A DNA stretch of 64,000 bases from JADJLQ01 sp034439915 (lineage in GTDB: Bacteria > Bacteroidota > Bacteroidia > Chitinophagales > Saprospiraceae): the NCBI GenBank assembly GCA_034439915.1, contig JAWXBI010000219.1, forward strand, positions 8,775 to 72,774. The letters are read 5' to 3'. Below are positions 10,478 to 19,426 of this stretch, in pieces. Numbering within the stretch: position 1 is the first letter of the stretch; each line of letters begins with the position of its first letter. Position numbers and translations under genes: made by a program. The notes beneath the pieces are model-generated. The model saw only the letters and a list, made by a program, of their open reading frames with translations. It made no database searches and was not told where the DNA came from.

Positions 10478-11617
10478 ATGAGTCAACCCCATCAAATTGT
10501 AGTTGTCGGAGCTGGCGGTATTGGAAGGGCGGTAGCCTTGATGCTCAAAGACCATTATGGGGATACCCTGACCCTTTATATCGGTGACCACAATGTAAAT
10601 GCCTGTGAGAGTGCAATCCGGTGGATTAAGTCAGGATTACCAGATGTAACCGCACTCATTCCTTTTATCATGCCTGCGGAGGGCAGTGATATTGAAATGG
10701 ACTTTATTCTTAAAAACAGCCAAATTGTCCTGGACTGCCTTCCCGGGACCCAGGCTCCCCGTATTGCCAGGATGGCCAAAAAATTCCATCTGCATTATGT
10801 CAATCTAACAGAATATGTAAAGGAAACCAACGAGATCGTCGAATTGGCCGAAAATGCCGACAGTGCCTTTGTACTACAAACAGGCTTAGCTCCCGGATTT
10901 ATCAATATATTGGCACACCGGCTTTACCTGGACTTATTTAAGGAACACCCGGTAGAAAAAGCAGACCAGATCATCATGCGCGTCGGGGCCCTGCCACTCA
11001 ACTGTAAAGACCCGCATTTTTATGGATTTACCTGGAGTCCTGTAGGTGTAGCCACAGAATACCTGGAAGATTGTATTGTCATCCGAAATGGACAAAAAGC
11101 ACAAGTACCAGCGTTGTCGTCCCGGGAAAAACTTATCATCGATGCCATCCCCTTCGAAGCCGACCTGACCTCGGGCGGTGCCGCTGATTTGCCCGATTAT
11201 TTTATTGGAAAAGTCGTTGATCTGGATTATAAAACCCTGCGGTTTCCCGGCCATTATGATTGGGTGAAAATAGCGGCGTCTACCATACCTAAAAACAGAG
11301 ATAAGATTGAAGAATTACAACGGATCATGCTGGAAAATATTCCCATGGTTGAAGAGGATTTTGTCTTGATTTACAGCGCTGTAGAGGGCAGGGACAAAAA
11401 CAATACGCTTTGGCTCAACGAAAAATCGTATTGGATCAATCAAATCAACTGGGGGCAGGTCAAATTAAAAGCCATTCAGGCCACCACAGCGGCACCTATG
11501 GCCGAAATAGCCAGGATGCTAATGGTGGAGCAATGGTCAGGGCCTGTATTTCAAAGCCAGATAGATCCCTATCGATTTATGGAAGGACCATTCATTAAAA
11601 AGGTATATGGCAATTGA
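10478..11617 (+). CDS. Saccharopine dehydrogenase family protein
   Basis: A 379-residue oxidoreductase with an N-terminal Rossmann fold (VVVGAGGIGRAVALML, about 8-23) and the C-terminal substrate domain of the saccharopine dehydrogenase family; QTGLAPGFINILAHRLY marks the domain junction. Family members act on amino-acid substrates such as saccharopine, carboxynorspermidine or lysine. Which one applies here cannot be told. It has no neighbouring lysine or polyamine gene; the divergent FAD/Fe-S dehydrogenase is the nearest metabolic partner. A TAGATTTG sequence at 10448-10455 resembles the -7 promoter element but lacks a well-spaced TTG. Confidence 0.85.
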   Translation: MSQPHQIVVVGAGGIGRAVALMLKDHYGDTLTLYIGDHNVNACESAIRWIKSGLPDVTALIPFIMPAEGSDIEMDFILKNSQIVLDCLPGTQAPRIARMAKKFHLHYVNLTEYVKETNEIVELAENADSAFVLQTGLAPGFINILAHRLYLDLFKEHPVEKADQIIMRVGALPLNCKDPHFYGFTWSPVGVATEYLEDCIVIRNGQKAQVPALSSREKLIIDAIPFEADLTSGGAADLPDYFIGKVVDLDYKTLRFPGHYDWVKIAASTIPKNRDKIEELQRIMLENIPMVEEDFVLIYSAVEGRDKNNTLWLNEKSYWINQINWGQVKLKAIQATTAAPMAEIARMLMVEQWSGPVFQSQIDPYRFMEGPFIKKVYGN

Positions 11618-11628
11618 TCTCTGATAAA

Positions 11629-12120
11629 TTATTTACAATTGATGATGATAGGCTGCAACTGGATCGTATTGCTCACATTGCCAGCCCTGTCTTCAATATA
11701 TAAACTGTAGGTCACGGTATCTGTGGTCGGTGTATTGGGCACTGAACAAGGATCTGCATTGGGATAATAACAGCAGACATTAAACAGGGTAGTGTGGAGA
11801 ATCGTGATTACACCGGAAACCCCATTTGTCACTCCTTTCTGCGGGATCAATGGCATGCTGTAGGTGACCATTTTACCATCGCGATCGTCGACTAAAAAAA
11901 TATTGGCTTTGTTTTGGGCGTCGCCGATATCACCGTCCCCGTCTGTAAAAGAAATCTGAATCAGAAGGGAATCATCCCTGACCCTGCCCTGATCGACCAT
12001 GTTTTTATTGATCCCTTTGTATTCAATATTGGGAATTAGGGGATAATCCGGGGCAATGATGCACGACTGCACTATAGTATATAAAATAAAACAACCCAGG
12101 ATTATTTTTAAATCTTTCAT
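11629..12120 (-). CDS. Small lipoprotein of unknown function
   Basis: A 163-residue protein with a lipoprotein signal (lipobox VQSC, Cys about 20), so it is probably anchored to the outer membrane or cell surface. The mature part has a SFTDGDGDIG segment, a short acidic loop of the type seen in Ca-binding or beta-sandwich domains, then a Cys-rich stretch (VCCYYP, DPCS) and a C-terminal Cys-Lys. I do not recognise a named family. It converges on the saccharopine-dehydrogenase-like gene and is divergent from the LuxE-like gene. Confidence 0.75.
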   Translation of the reverse strand: MKDLKIILGCFILYTIVQSCIIAPDYPLIPNIEYKGINKNMVDQGRVRDDSLLIQISFTDGDGDIGDAQNKANIFLVDDRDGKMVTYSMPLIPQKGVTNGVSGVITILHTTLFNVCCYYPNADPCSVPNTPTTDTVTYSLYIEDRAGNVSNTIQLQPIIINCK

Positions 12121-12193
12121 TCGAGATTGTAAATATCCATGATTTTTAAATGATTTGCATGGCTGGCATTTGCAATTTTACGATCATTGTGTA

Positions 12194-13177
12194 ATGCAAT
12201 GGGAACAGGAAAGGCTTAAAATCATGTCTTCCATACGGATGGGTGGATTTTCCTTTGACGATCTGGCCATCCATTTATTTCACCTTCAATATGCGTTTAA
12301 TCCGGTCTATAGACAGTATGTAGACTTAATTTATGGAAAAAAGCCAGTCGTTAATCATTTAACCGATATTCCGTTTTTACCTATTCAATTTTTTAAATCG
12401 CACCGGATTGAAACCGGTAATTTCGCTGCAACACTTCATTTTGAAAGCAGCGGTACTTCCGGGCAAATCAGGAGTCATCATTGGATACGCGATCCGGCCT
12501 GGTACTATTTTATTGCAAGGGCCTGTTTTGATCACGCCTTTTCGCCGGATTCGGTGACCGGGTTTAGTCACCTTGCCGTATTGCCCAATTATGCGCAGAA
12601 TAAAGCTTCTTCACTGATCTATATGGTGGATCATTTTATTTCTGAAAGCTCAGGGGGATATTTTCACCTTAACCCGACCGGCTTAAAAGAAAACCTGATC
12701 GCATCAGACTTTCAAAAAAAGGCAATCTGGGGAGTGAGCTTTGCCCTGCACCAATGGCCTGAGGTCATCCATTGTCCTCCTGGTACTTTGGTGATCGAGA
12801 CGGGAGGTATGAAAGGGAAATCAAAAGAAATTACCCGTCAGGAACTGCATGCCGGATTAAAGCAACGATTTGTCCATGCCAGGATTGCCTCTGAATATGG
12901 TATGACAGAACTATTATCCCAAGCCTATACCATTCGGGATGGACTGTTCAAACCGGGCCATACTTTTAAGGTGTTACCCCGTAAAATCAATGACCCGTTG
13001 AGTTTAGAAGAAAATAATCGGCAGGGTGTATTAAATCTCATCGACCTGGCTAATATTGATTCCTGTGCATTTATAGCTTCGGAAGACCTGGGCAGAGTCT
13101 ATGCGGACGGGCAATTTGAGGTCCTGGGCAGATTGGACCACAGCGATATCCGGGGATGTAATTTGTTGATCAGTTGA
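12194..13177 (+). CDS. LuxE/acyl-protein synthetase-like adenylating enzyme
   Basis: About 327 residues of the ANL adenylate-forming superfamily, in the LuxE-like branch that activates a carboxylic acid as acyl-AMP and passes it to a thiol. Visible motifs are the phosphate-binding loop FESSGTSGQ (about 83-91), SEYGMTELLSQAY (the A5-like Y-G-x-T-E core) and a short C-terminal hinge ending GRLDHSDIRGCNLL. It lacks the usual large C-terminal domain of acyl-CoA ligases. No acyltransferase, reductase or luciferase gene lies nearby, so the substrate is unknown. The start is uncertain: I use ATG 12194; an in-frame TTG at 12155 adds 13 residues. Confidence 0.82.
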   Translation: MQWEQERLKIMSSIRMGGFSFDDLAIHLFHLQYAFNPVYRQYVDLIYGKKPVVNHLTDIPFLPIQFFKSHRIETGNFAATLHFESSGTSGQIRSHHWIRDPAWYYFIARACFDHAFSPDSVTGFSHLAVLPNYAQNKASSLIYMVDHFISESSGGYFHLNPTGLKENLIASDFQKKAIWGVSFALHQWPEVIHCPPGTLVIETGGMKGKSKEITRQELHAGLKQRFVHARIASEYGMTELLSQAYTIRDGLFKPGHTFKVLPRKINDPLSLEENNRQGVLNLIDLANIDSCAFIASEDLGRVYADGQFEVLGRLDHSDIRGCNLLIS

Positions 13178-13208
13178 TCCCAATCACTCTTTATTCTTAA
13201 ATAATGTA

Positions 13209-14591
13209 TTATTCACCGGTCAGGCCGTCGAATAACCATTCAGCTAAAGCCTGACGGTTCGATGAGATCAATAACCTTTTATGGTCCAGTGTATTCTGAA
13301 TATTTCCGAGTTCCATAAATATGGTGGAAGGAATGGTGTTACGCATGACAAACAGATTCCGGGTCGAGACCGTACCATTGTAACTCCTCCCTGCAAGGTC
13401 TTTGTATTTGCTGTCTAAAGTTTTTTGTATACGTTTTGCGATCACCTCTGAAGTTTTATTTTCCTCCTGGTAATAAAAATAAACGTCCTTTCGCAGGTCT
13501 TTGTGTTGCGAGTCCACATGGATATGCACAGCAAGTTGGTCCTGGTCGGCAGCCCCTTTTTTTCTGTGAATCCGGTAGAGGTCATTTACAGCATCCGTGG
13601 TTTGGGTCAATCTTAAGCGCTGGTTCAACACCAGGGGATAGCCGGTAATGCATTTTTCGTCTTTATCTATAGGGAGATACATTTCATTGCGTATCCCGTC
13701 ATTAGGGTCTTGTACAATCATGTGGACGGTAGCGCTGTGCTCCATTAATTTTCTGGCCAGGCGGAGCGTAACATCATAAGCATATTCGTCTTCACAAAGC
13801 ATCATGTTTTGACCCCGGTAGATGGTTCCCGGATCGGGGCCTCCATGGCCGCTGACCAGGTAGTACACTTTGTTTTTTAATACCTCATCCTGGATCCGGA
13901 TTTCTTTAAAGTCATTTCCGAATATCGGGACAGTGCGGGTGCGAAGGCCTGCAGAAGCAGATACATTGCCAGCCGATAAATTCGATTCAACGACTTCACT
14001 TGCCGACTCCTTGTTGACCAATGAGGTGCGTTCTGGTTTGGTATTGATTTCTTTGATTGCTGAAGTTCCGGAAGCAGGGTAGTTGGATTTACCTGATGTT
14101 TCTTTAGATGTAATTTTGGTTTTGACCAATACCCCGGCAGGTTTTGAATTCGACGTGGAGATGGATTTCGAGCATCCCATTTCATGATGAATTACCCATA
14201 CAAATTTGCTTTGGATATAGGGCACTTTTCGCAACCTGCTGGAATAAGCAAATTTATTGTAATTAATTATCCGGACTACAACCTCTTTGTTTACCCCCTT
14301 TACGGAAGAAGTAACGCTTTTTCCGTTAAATGGAACGAGAGCGATCGGGAGTTGATACGATTTCCCCACCAGGAGGAGATTCAAATTTGATATTTTATTA
14401 ATTTGTTTAAACTGGCCGATATTGCAGGAATTGGCCGGAATATTGTATTTCCTGAATAACTGGTACATCCCTTCTCCATTTTTGATGGTTACATTCACGT
14501 AATTGAATGCGAGCAGGGGGGAATATGCCAAATAAATAATGGTAATTACCAGAAAATAAATCCTGAAATTGGAAAGTGAATACTGTTTCAT
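13209..14591 (-). CDS. N-acetylmuramoyl-L-alanine amidase with LysM-like N-terminus
   Basis: A 460-residue exported cell-wall hydrolase. Residues 1-30 form a signal peptide or anchor; about 31-85 resemble one LysM module (NGEGMYQLFRKYNI...LLVGKSYQLP); a Ser/Thr/Lys-rich linker follows; and the C-terminal half is an Amidase_3 domain. The zinc and catalytic residues are in place: His in SGHGGPDPG (about 247), Glu in CEDEYAYDV, His in HIHVDS and Glu in MELGN (about 427). The enzyme cuts the amide between muramic acid and L-Ala. I chose the ATG at 14591, which begins the signal peptide; a longer frame to 14684 adds an implausible 31 residues. It is divergent from ccmB. Confidence 0.88.
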   Translation of the reverse strand: MKQYSLSNFRIYFLVITIIYLAYSPLLAFNYVNVTIKNGEGMYQLFRKYNIPANSCNIGQFKQINKISNLNLLLVGKSYQLPIALVPFNGKSVTSSVKGVNKEVVVRIINYNKFAYSSRLRKVPYIQSKFVWVIHHEMGCSKSISTSNSKPAGVLVKTKITSKETSGKSNYPASGTSAIKEINTKPERTSLVNKESASEVVESNLSAGNVSASAGLRTRTVPIFGNDFKEIRIQDEVLKNKVYYLVSGHGGPDPGTIYRGQNMMLCEDEYAYDVTLRLARKLMEHSATVHMIVQDPNDGIRNEMYLPIDKDEKCITGYPLVLNQRLRLTQTTDAVNDLYRIHRKKGAADQDQLAVHIHVDSQHKDLRKDVYFYYQEENKTSEVIAKRIQKTLDSKYKDLAGRSYNGTVSTRNLFVMRNTIPSTIFMELGNIQNTLDHKRLLISSNRQALAEWLFDGLTGE

Positions 14592-14677
14592 AGGACAACC
14601 AATTGTTAAACAAATATAAACAAATGTATCTAAACCATAATATATAAGACAACTAAGATGCCATTTTTTCTTAAATT

Positions 14678-14711
14678 TTGACATCCGACATATAAAATAC
14701 TGTTAATTTTG
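14678..14711 (+). promoter_or_regulatory. Putative Bacteroidota promoter for ccmB
   Basis: TTG at 14678-14680 and TAATTTTG at 14704-14711 are 23 bp apart, the upper limit of the Bacteroidota consensus TTG-N17-23-TAnnTTTG. The ccmB start codon at 14725 lies just downstream, which implies a very short leader. Confidence 0.45.
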
Positions 14712-14724
14712 TTCTTTATAATTC

Positions 14725-15378
14725 ATGGTTAGGGAAATACTCGGTTTGTTATTGAAGGACGTAAAAACGGAATGGCGTAATAAACAAGCAATATCCAGTA
14801 TAGCCCTCTATTTGTTTTCCATAATTTTGGTCCTCTATTACGCTTTGGTACGTATAGATCGAATGATTTGGTCGGGTGTGTTGTGGCTCGTACTTATATT
14901 CCTGGCAATCAATACAATAACTGTCTCTTTTTCGAGGGATGTCAAACACCGGCATTGGTATTTTTATACCCTGACCCATCCATTATCCGTTTATTTTTCA
15001 AAGGCTGTATACAATTTGATTTTATTATTGGTGTTAGATACCCTGGCGGTCCTTCTTTTGGGTCTATTTTTTAACATACCCGTAGTGGACTGGCCTTTGT
15101 TTCTGATTACCATGTTTTTATGCACGTCTGCTATTTCCTTAATCCTGACCTTTGTTTCGCTGATCTCAGCCAAGACCGGCGATCAGCCAGTCTTGATGAC
15201 CATACTCTCTACACCCTTGCTTTTTCCGGTATTGATGTCGGGAAGCAGGTTGTGCCTGGTCTCTTTAAGACTTATCCAGGACAGCAATTATTTCAAAGAT
15301 GTACTGTCTATTCTGGCTATTAACATGATTACCTTTGCATTGACCGTATTTTTATTCCCTATATTGTGGCGAGACTAA
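14725..15378 (+). CDS. ccmB: Heme exporter membrane protein CcmB
   Basis: A 217-residue protein with about six membrane segments and the family's N-terminal LLLKDVKTEWRNKQA, which fits CcmB, the membrane partner of the CcmA ATPase in cytochrome c maturation (system I). That complex uses ATP to free heme-loaded CcmE. Neither ccmA nor ccmE is in the window, so the locus is split. The gene starts the cluster ccmB-ccmC-ccmD and its end nearly touches ccmC (9 bp to the chosen ATG). Confidence 0.92.
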   Translation: MVREILGLLLKDVKTEWRNKQAISSIALYLFSIILVLYYALVRIDRMIWSGVLWLVLIFLAINTITVSFSRDVKHRHWYFYTLTHPLSVYFSKAVYNLILLLVLDTLAVLLLGLFFNIPVVDWPLFLITMFLCTSAISLILTFVSLISAKTGDQPVLMTILSTPLLFPVLMSGSRLCLVSLRLIQDSNYFKDVLSILAINMITFALTVFLFPILWRD

Positions 15379-15386
15379 AACAAAAT

Positions 15387-16433
15387 ATGGTCAAATTATC
15401 CTGGTGGAAGTGGATTTTTATACTTCTAATGCCCTATGTAATCCTAATGGGGTTTTTGGTTCCCCTGGGTCAAGGCATAACTGAACTATCTCCTTATGTT
15501 GTTTATCCTCTAAAAACCAATAAGTTAGATATCGTTGGTTACAATACTAGATTCACTGAAGGTCAAAGTATTCGGGCCTGGTTAAAACAAGGTGACTATC
15601 ACATCGAAGCGGACAATATTATTGTCCGGGATGAAAGGCATGCTAGTTTGATTTTTACTATTCCAGGATTTCCAGATACCTCAAAAAATGACGGGGACCT
15701 CTCTCTGGTTATGGATACTCCGGATGGTCCCCTGGTACTGCCCTCTGCGGTTAATCTTGCTGCCGTAAAATATCCTGATTCTTTAGCGCTCATTTCCAGT
15801 CAAAAGTGGTCCACCAATAAATTAGCTGTGAGAGCGGAATCAAATTTTAATTTCCCCTTTAGAAATATTTTGGGGGAAACCATACGAAATACCTATTTCC
15901 ATGTGCCACTGTGGTTTGCCATGATCCTGTTGTTTTTTATCTCCGTTTTAAAAAGTATCCGGTATTTGCAAAAAAAACAGATCGAGGATGATGCGAAAGC
16001 TGAATCATTTGTGCTGATTGGAGTGCTTTTTGGGATTCTGGGCACCGTCACAGGTTCTATCTGGGCAAAATTTACCTGGGGGTCTTTTTGGAGCTTTGAT
16101 GTTAAACAGAATATGGCCGCTATCTCCCTCCTTATCTATGGGGGTTATTTTATCATACGAAATAGTTTACAGGACCCCGATGCAAAAGCAAGAGTATCCG
16201 GGGTCTATAATGTGTTTGCATTTGTCCTGCTGATCCCTCTGATTTTTATCATCCCCAGAAGGTACGATTCCCTTCATCCGGGCAATGGAGGCAATCCCGC
16301 CTTAGGCAGCCAGGACCTGGACAACACCATGAGGATAGTCTTTTATCCAGCCGTAATTGCCTATATGATATGCGGAATTTGGATAGCGCAATTAAGGTAT
16401 CGCATTAAATTGATTTACAATAACATATACTGA
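15387..16433 (+). CDS. ccmC: CcmC/CcsA-type cytochrome c biogenesis protein with an inserted periplasmic domain
   Basis: A 348-residue heme-handling membrane protein. The tryptophan-rich motif is present as FTWGSFWSFDVKQN (about 228-241), as are ETIRNTYFHVPLWF (about 163) and SLHPGNGGNP, all typical of CcmC, which presents heme to CcmE. Unlike plain CcmC (about 220-250 residues), roughly 130 extra residues sit between the first membrane helix (6-27) and the ETIRN segment. That insert is beta-rich and looks like an Ig/TIG-type domain (LDIVGYNTRF, PSAVNLAA). I use ATG 15387; a GTG at 15366 overlaps ccmB by 13 bp and is an alternative start. Confidence 0.9.
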   Translation: MVKLSWWKWIFILLMPYVILMGFLVPLGQGITELSPYVVYPLKTNKLDIVGYNTRFTEGQSIRAWLKQGDYHIEADNIIVRDERHASLIFTIPGFPDTSKNDGDLSLVMDTPDGPLVLPSAVNLAAVKYPDSLALISSQKWSTNKLAVRAESNFNFPFRNILGETIRNTYFHVPLWFAMILLFFISVLKSIRYLQKKQIEDDAKAESFVLIGVLFGILGTVTGSIWAKFTWGSFWSFDVKQNMAAISLLIYGGYFIIRNSLQDPDAKARVSGVYNVFAFVLLIPLIFIIPRRYDSLHPGNGGNPALGSQDLDNTMRIVFYPAVIAYMICGIWIAQLRYRIKLIYNNIY

Positions 16434-16454
16434 ATAATTATAATTTTACTTTAA

Positions 16455-16637
16455 ATGATTTTATTATCAAAGCTGAGTGCGGTTATTTGGATGTTGGACG
16501 TTGACTTTTTGAGAAGTACCGGGAAAATTTATACCGTAGCCCTAGTTGCCCTGGTGGTGTGGATCGCAGTGCTGGTCTATCTCCTTCGGCTGGAGAAATG
16601 GGTAAAATCTATAGAAGACCAAATAAAATCCAAATGA
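16455..16637 (+). CDS. ccmD: CcmD family small membrane protein
   Basis: A 60-residue protein whose second half matches the Bacteroidota CcmD pattern: FLRSTGKIYTVALVALVVW, one membrane helix (about 24-45) and a charged C-terminal helix (RLEKWVKSIEDQIKSK). CcmD stabilises the CcmABC complex around holo-CcmE. An internal ATG at 16491 could be the true start and would give the more usual length of about 48 residues. The stop codon overlaps the start of glutamate dehydrogenase (ATGA at 16634-16637), so the two are probably translationally coupled. Confidence 0.82.
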   Translation: MILLSKLSAVIWMLDVDFLRSTGKIYTVALVALVVWIAVLVYLLRLEKWVKSIEDQIKSK

Positions 16638-18055
16638 GCAAGAACAAACAAATCAGTTTTTACGAATCCGTCAATTTTAATTTTGACAAAGCTGCAGTGC
16701 ATAGCAATTTTCCCAAAGGATTATTGGCCCAAATTAAAGCCTGCAACTCCGTTTATCACATGAGCTTTCCTGCACGCATTGGCGATGAATACGTGGTAAT
16801 TGAAGCTTATAGGGTCCAGCATAGCCATCATCGGATGCCTACCAAGGGAGGGATTCGATATAGTATGGAGGTCAACCAGGAAGAAGTAATGGCCCTGGCC
16901 GCCCTGATGACTTATAAATGTGCGATAGTCGATGTGCCGTTCGGAGGTGCCAAGGGTGGGGTAAAAGTAAACCCGCATACCTTAAAACCGGAAGAAGTCG
17001 AAAGGATCACCCGGCGATATACCCTGGAATTGATCAAAAAGAATTTTATAGGCCCCGGAATTGACGTACCGGCCCCGGACTATGGTACAGGTAGCCGTGA
17101 AATGGCCTGGATCTATGATACTTATATGACCTTTAAGGGGGGGGAACCGGATGCCATAGCCTGTGTTACGGGCAAACCAGTGAGCCAATTCGGCATTCAG
17201 GGACGTACAGAAGCCACCGGAAGAGGCGTTTATTATGGGTTGAGGGAATTTTGCCTTGACCCGGTAGAGATGGGCCGCCTCAAACTGAGCAAAGGCATCG
17301 CAGGTAAGACGATGATTATCCAGGGTTTGGGCAATGTAGGTAGTTATACAGGGACCATTTGTCAGGAAGAAGGGGATGTCAGGGTCATTGCCGTCTCGGA
17401 GTATGAGGGTGCTATTTACAATCCTAAAGGTATAAATGTCGCTGAATTGATCCAGCATCGTAAAAATACCGGCACCATCTTAAATTTTAAAGGGTCAAAA
17501 AAGCTGGTAGACCGGATGGCTGCTTTGGAACTGGAGTGTGACATTTTAGTACCTGCTGCCCTGGAAAGCCAGATTGATAGATACAATGCAAAAAAAATTA
17601 AGGCGAGGATAATCGGAGAAGCCGCTAATGGCCCGGTCACGTCGGAAGCTGAAGAAATCCTGCTCAAAAAAGGAGTGGCTATACTTCCGGATATGTATCT
17701 CAATGCCGGGGGAGTTACCGTTTCCTATTTTGAATGGCTGAAAAACCTTTCGCATATGCGTTTTGGCCGGATTGAAAAACGTTTTGATCAGCAGACCTAT
17801 GGCAAATTGGTATCCCTGGTCGAAAACCTCACCGGGAAATTTATTGGCGACCGCGAAAAGGACCTGATCGTAAAAGGTGCAGATGAAATCGACCTGGTAC
17901 GTTCAGGCCTCGAGGAAACTATGGTCAATTCGTTGCATCAAATTCTGGAAATAAAAAATAAGAACAATAAAATCTCTGATCTGAGGACGGCAGCATTTAT
18001 ATGTGCCTTAGATAAGATAGCAAGCGATTATGCCAATATGGGCGTATTCCCTTAA
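16634..18055 (+). CDS. gdhA: Glu/Leu/Phe/Val-type glutamate dehydrogenase
   Basis: A 473-residue dehydrogenase that interconverts glutamate with 2-oxoglutarate and ammonia. The N-terminal substrate domain has MPTKGGIRYS and the catalytic-lysine motif PFGGAKGG (about 101-108); GPGIDVPAPDYGTG follows; the dinucleotide fold has IQGLGNVGS (about 228). Sequence alone does not decide NAD or NADP, or whether leucine or phenylalanine is preferred. The ATG at 16634 overlaps the ccmD stop. An Lrp regulator follows after 50 bp and could control it. Confidence 0.93.
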   Translation: MSKNKQISFYESVNFNFDKAAVHSNFPKGLLAQIKACNSVYHMSFPARIGDEYVVIEAYRVQHSHHRMPTKGGIRYSMEVNQEEVMALAALMTYKCAIVDVPFGGAKGGVKVNPHTLKPEEVERITRRYTLELIKKNFIGPGIDVPAPDYGTGSREMAWIYDTYMTFKGGEPDAIACVTGKPVSQFGIQGRTEATGRGVYYGLREFCLDPVEMGRLKLSKGIAGKTMIIQGLGNVGSYTGTICQEEGDVRVIAVSEYEGAIYNPKGINVAELIQHRKNTGTILNFKGSKKLVDRMAALELECDILVPAALESQIDRYNAKKIKARIIGEAANGPVTSEAEEILLKKGVAILPDMYLNAGGVTVSYFEWLKNLSHMRFGRIEKRFDQQTYGKLVSLVENLTGKFIGDREKDLIVKGADEIDLVRSGLEETMVNSLHQILEIKNKNNKISDLRTAAFICALDKIASDYANMGVFP

Positions 18056-18105
18056 ACGGATAATTATGAATTTCAAACTTTTACCATATACTAAACATTA
18101 TTGCA

Positions 18106-18582
18106 ATGACTGATTACAAATTAGACAAGCTGGATTACCGGATTCTTAAAATCCTGCAGGAAAACAGCAAAATTACCAACCTGGATCTATCAAAAATGAT
18201 CGGGTTGTCACCTGCCCCGACCCTGGAACGGGTAAAAAAACTCGAACAGGCAGGGATTATAGGCTCTTACCATGCGAAATTAGACTGGAAGGCGATGGGT
18301 TTTCAAGTCAAGACTTTCGTACTGGTGTCTTTAAATTGGAAGAGCCCGGATACCATGGACCGGTTTTTAGATAAAATCAGGAAGATTGATGAAGTGACCG
18401 AAGTATATATTATTACAGGGGAGGCAGATGCTTTGATTAAGATTGTTTGTAAAGACATTCCGAGCTATGAGACTATCCTGTTTAAAAAACTCTCCCAAAT
18501 CGAAGAAATAGAAAGACTAAAAAGTATGGTCACCCTTTCTACTGCTAAAGAATCTATGGTCCTGCCACTTCAGTATGAATGA
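18106..18582 (+). CDS. Lrp/AsnC family transcriptional regulator
   Basis: A 158-residue regulator with an N-terminal winged helix-turn-helix (about 8-60: LQENSKITNLDLSKMIGLSP, then LERVKKLEQAGII) and a C-terminal RAM ligand-binding domain that usually binds amino acids and drives oligomer formation. It lies 50 bp after glutamate dehydrogenase on the same strand, which makes that operon and itself plausible targets; this is inference from position. The last 4 bp overlap the start of the TraB/GumN gene (ATGA). Confidence 0.92.
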   Translation: MTDYKLDKLDYRILKILQENSKITNLDLSKMIGLSPAPTLERVKKLEQAGIIGSYHAKLDWKAMGFQVKTFVLVSLNWKSPDTMDRFLDKIRKIDEVTEVYIITGEADALIKIVCKDIPSYETILFKKLSQIEEIERLKSMVTLSTAKESMVLPLQYE

Positions 18583-19391
18583 GGAAAAGGGGCTTACTTT
18601 GGAAAATAATCGTCGATTCGAAATCCGCTCCCGGTTACCTGTTTGGCACCATGCACAGTGCCGGATCTGTTGCAACTGACAAAGTAACGCAAGTGTTTCC
18701 CTTCATTCGGGAATGTACCGGTTATTTTGGCGAATCCGATATAGATCAATTGTTGACTAAACCTTTCCAGACAGCCCCGTCCGTCTGGGAAGGTTTAAGG
18801 CAATTGCTGAGTGCACCGTCTTATGCCAAATCCCGCCATCAATTAAGGCAGCGATTTAAGCTGGATTTGGATGATACCCAACACCTGCCACCGATGGTGC
18901 TGTCAACCCTCATCGGCGAAAAAATGTTGTCTGCCCGTATGACGGAAGCGTTGGATATTCAATTGTGGATGTTGGCTAAAGGTCAGGGGCTTGAAGTAAA
19001 AGGCCTCGAATCAGTGGAGGAACAAGAAAAAATATATGCCGGTATACCGTTAACTTTTCAGATAAGGCAATTGAAAAAATTGATCCTGAATTTATCCGGT
19101 TCCTGTAAATCGATTTTACGGATCGAAGATGCTTATTTCAGGGATGACCTGACCACTCTATACCGCCTTACGCATAAACAGTTGGGAAAAACTAAAAAAA
19201 TCATTTTATATGATCGCAATCTGATCATGGCCCAAAGGATCAGGTCTATCCTGACCGATGCCTCGTCTTCCATTTTCTTTGCCATTGGGGCAGCGCATTT
19301 ACCAGGGCAAAAAGGTGTGCTTCGATTACTAAAACAATACGGATATGGCCTAAAATCAATGCATCTGGTATCAGAATTTTATCCTGTATAA
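18579..19391 (+). CDS. TraB/GumN family protein
   Basis: A 270-residue protein of the TraB/GumN (PrgY-like) family. Characteristic parts are YLFGTMHSAG near the N-terminus, LEVKGLESVEEQEKIYAGIP in the middle and the C-terminal AIGAAHLPGQKGVLRLLKQYGY, which carry the conserved His and Glu residues of this putative metal-dependent hydrolase fold. There is no clear signal peptide, unlike many relatives in this phylum. Its biochemical role is not established. The start overlaps the Lrp stop by 4 bp, so it belongs to the same transcript. Confidence 0.85.
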   Translation: MRKRGLLWKIIVDSKSAPGYLFGTMHSAGSVATDKVTQVFPFIRECTGYFGESDIDQLLTKPFQTAPSVWEGLRQLLSAPSYAKSRHQLRQRFKLDLDDTQHLPPMVLSTLIGEKMLSARMTEALDIQLWMLAKGQGLEVKGLESVEEQEKIYAGIPLTFQIRQLKKLILNLSGSCKSILRIEDAYFRDDLTTLYRLTHKQLGKTKKIILYDRNLIMAQRIRSILTDASSSIFFAIGAAHLPGQKGVLRLLKQYGYGLKSMHLVSEFYPV

Positions 19392-19426
19392 ACTGATCTT
19401 TTTAAGCGTTCATACGTTATTAACCT

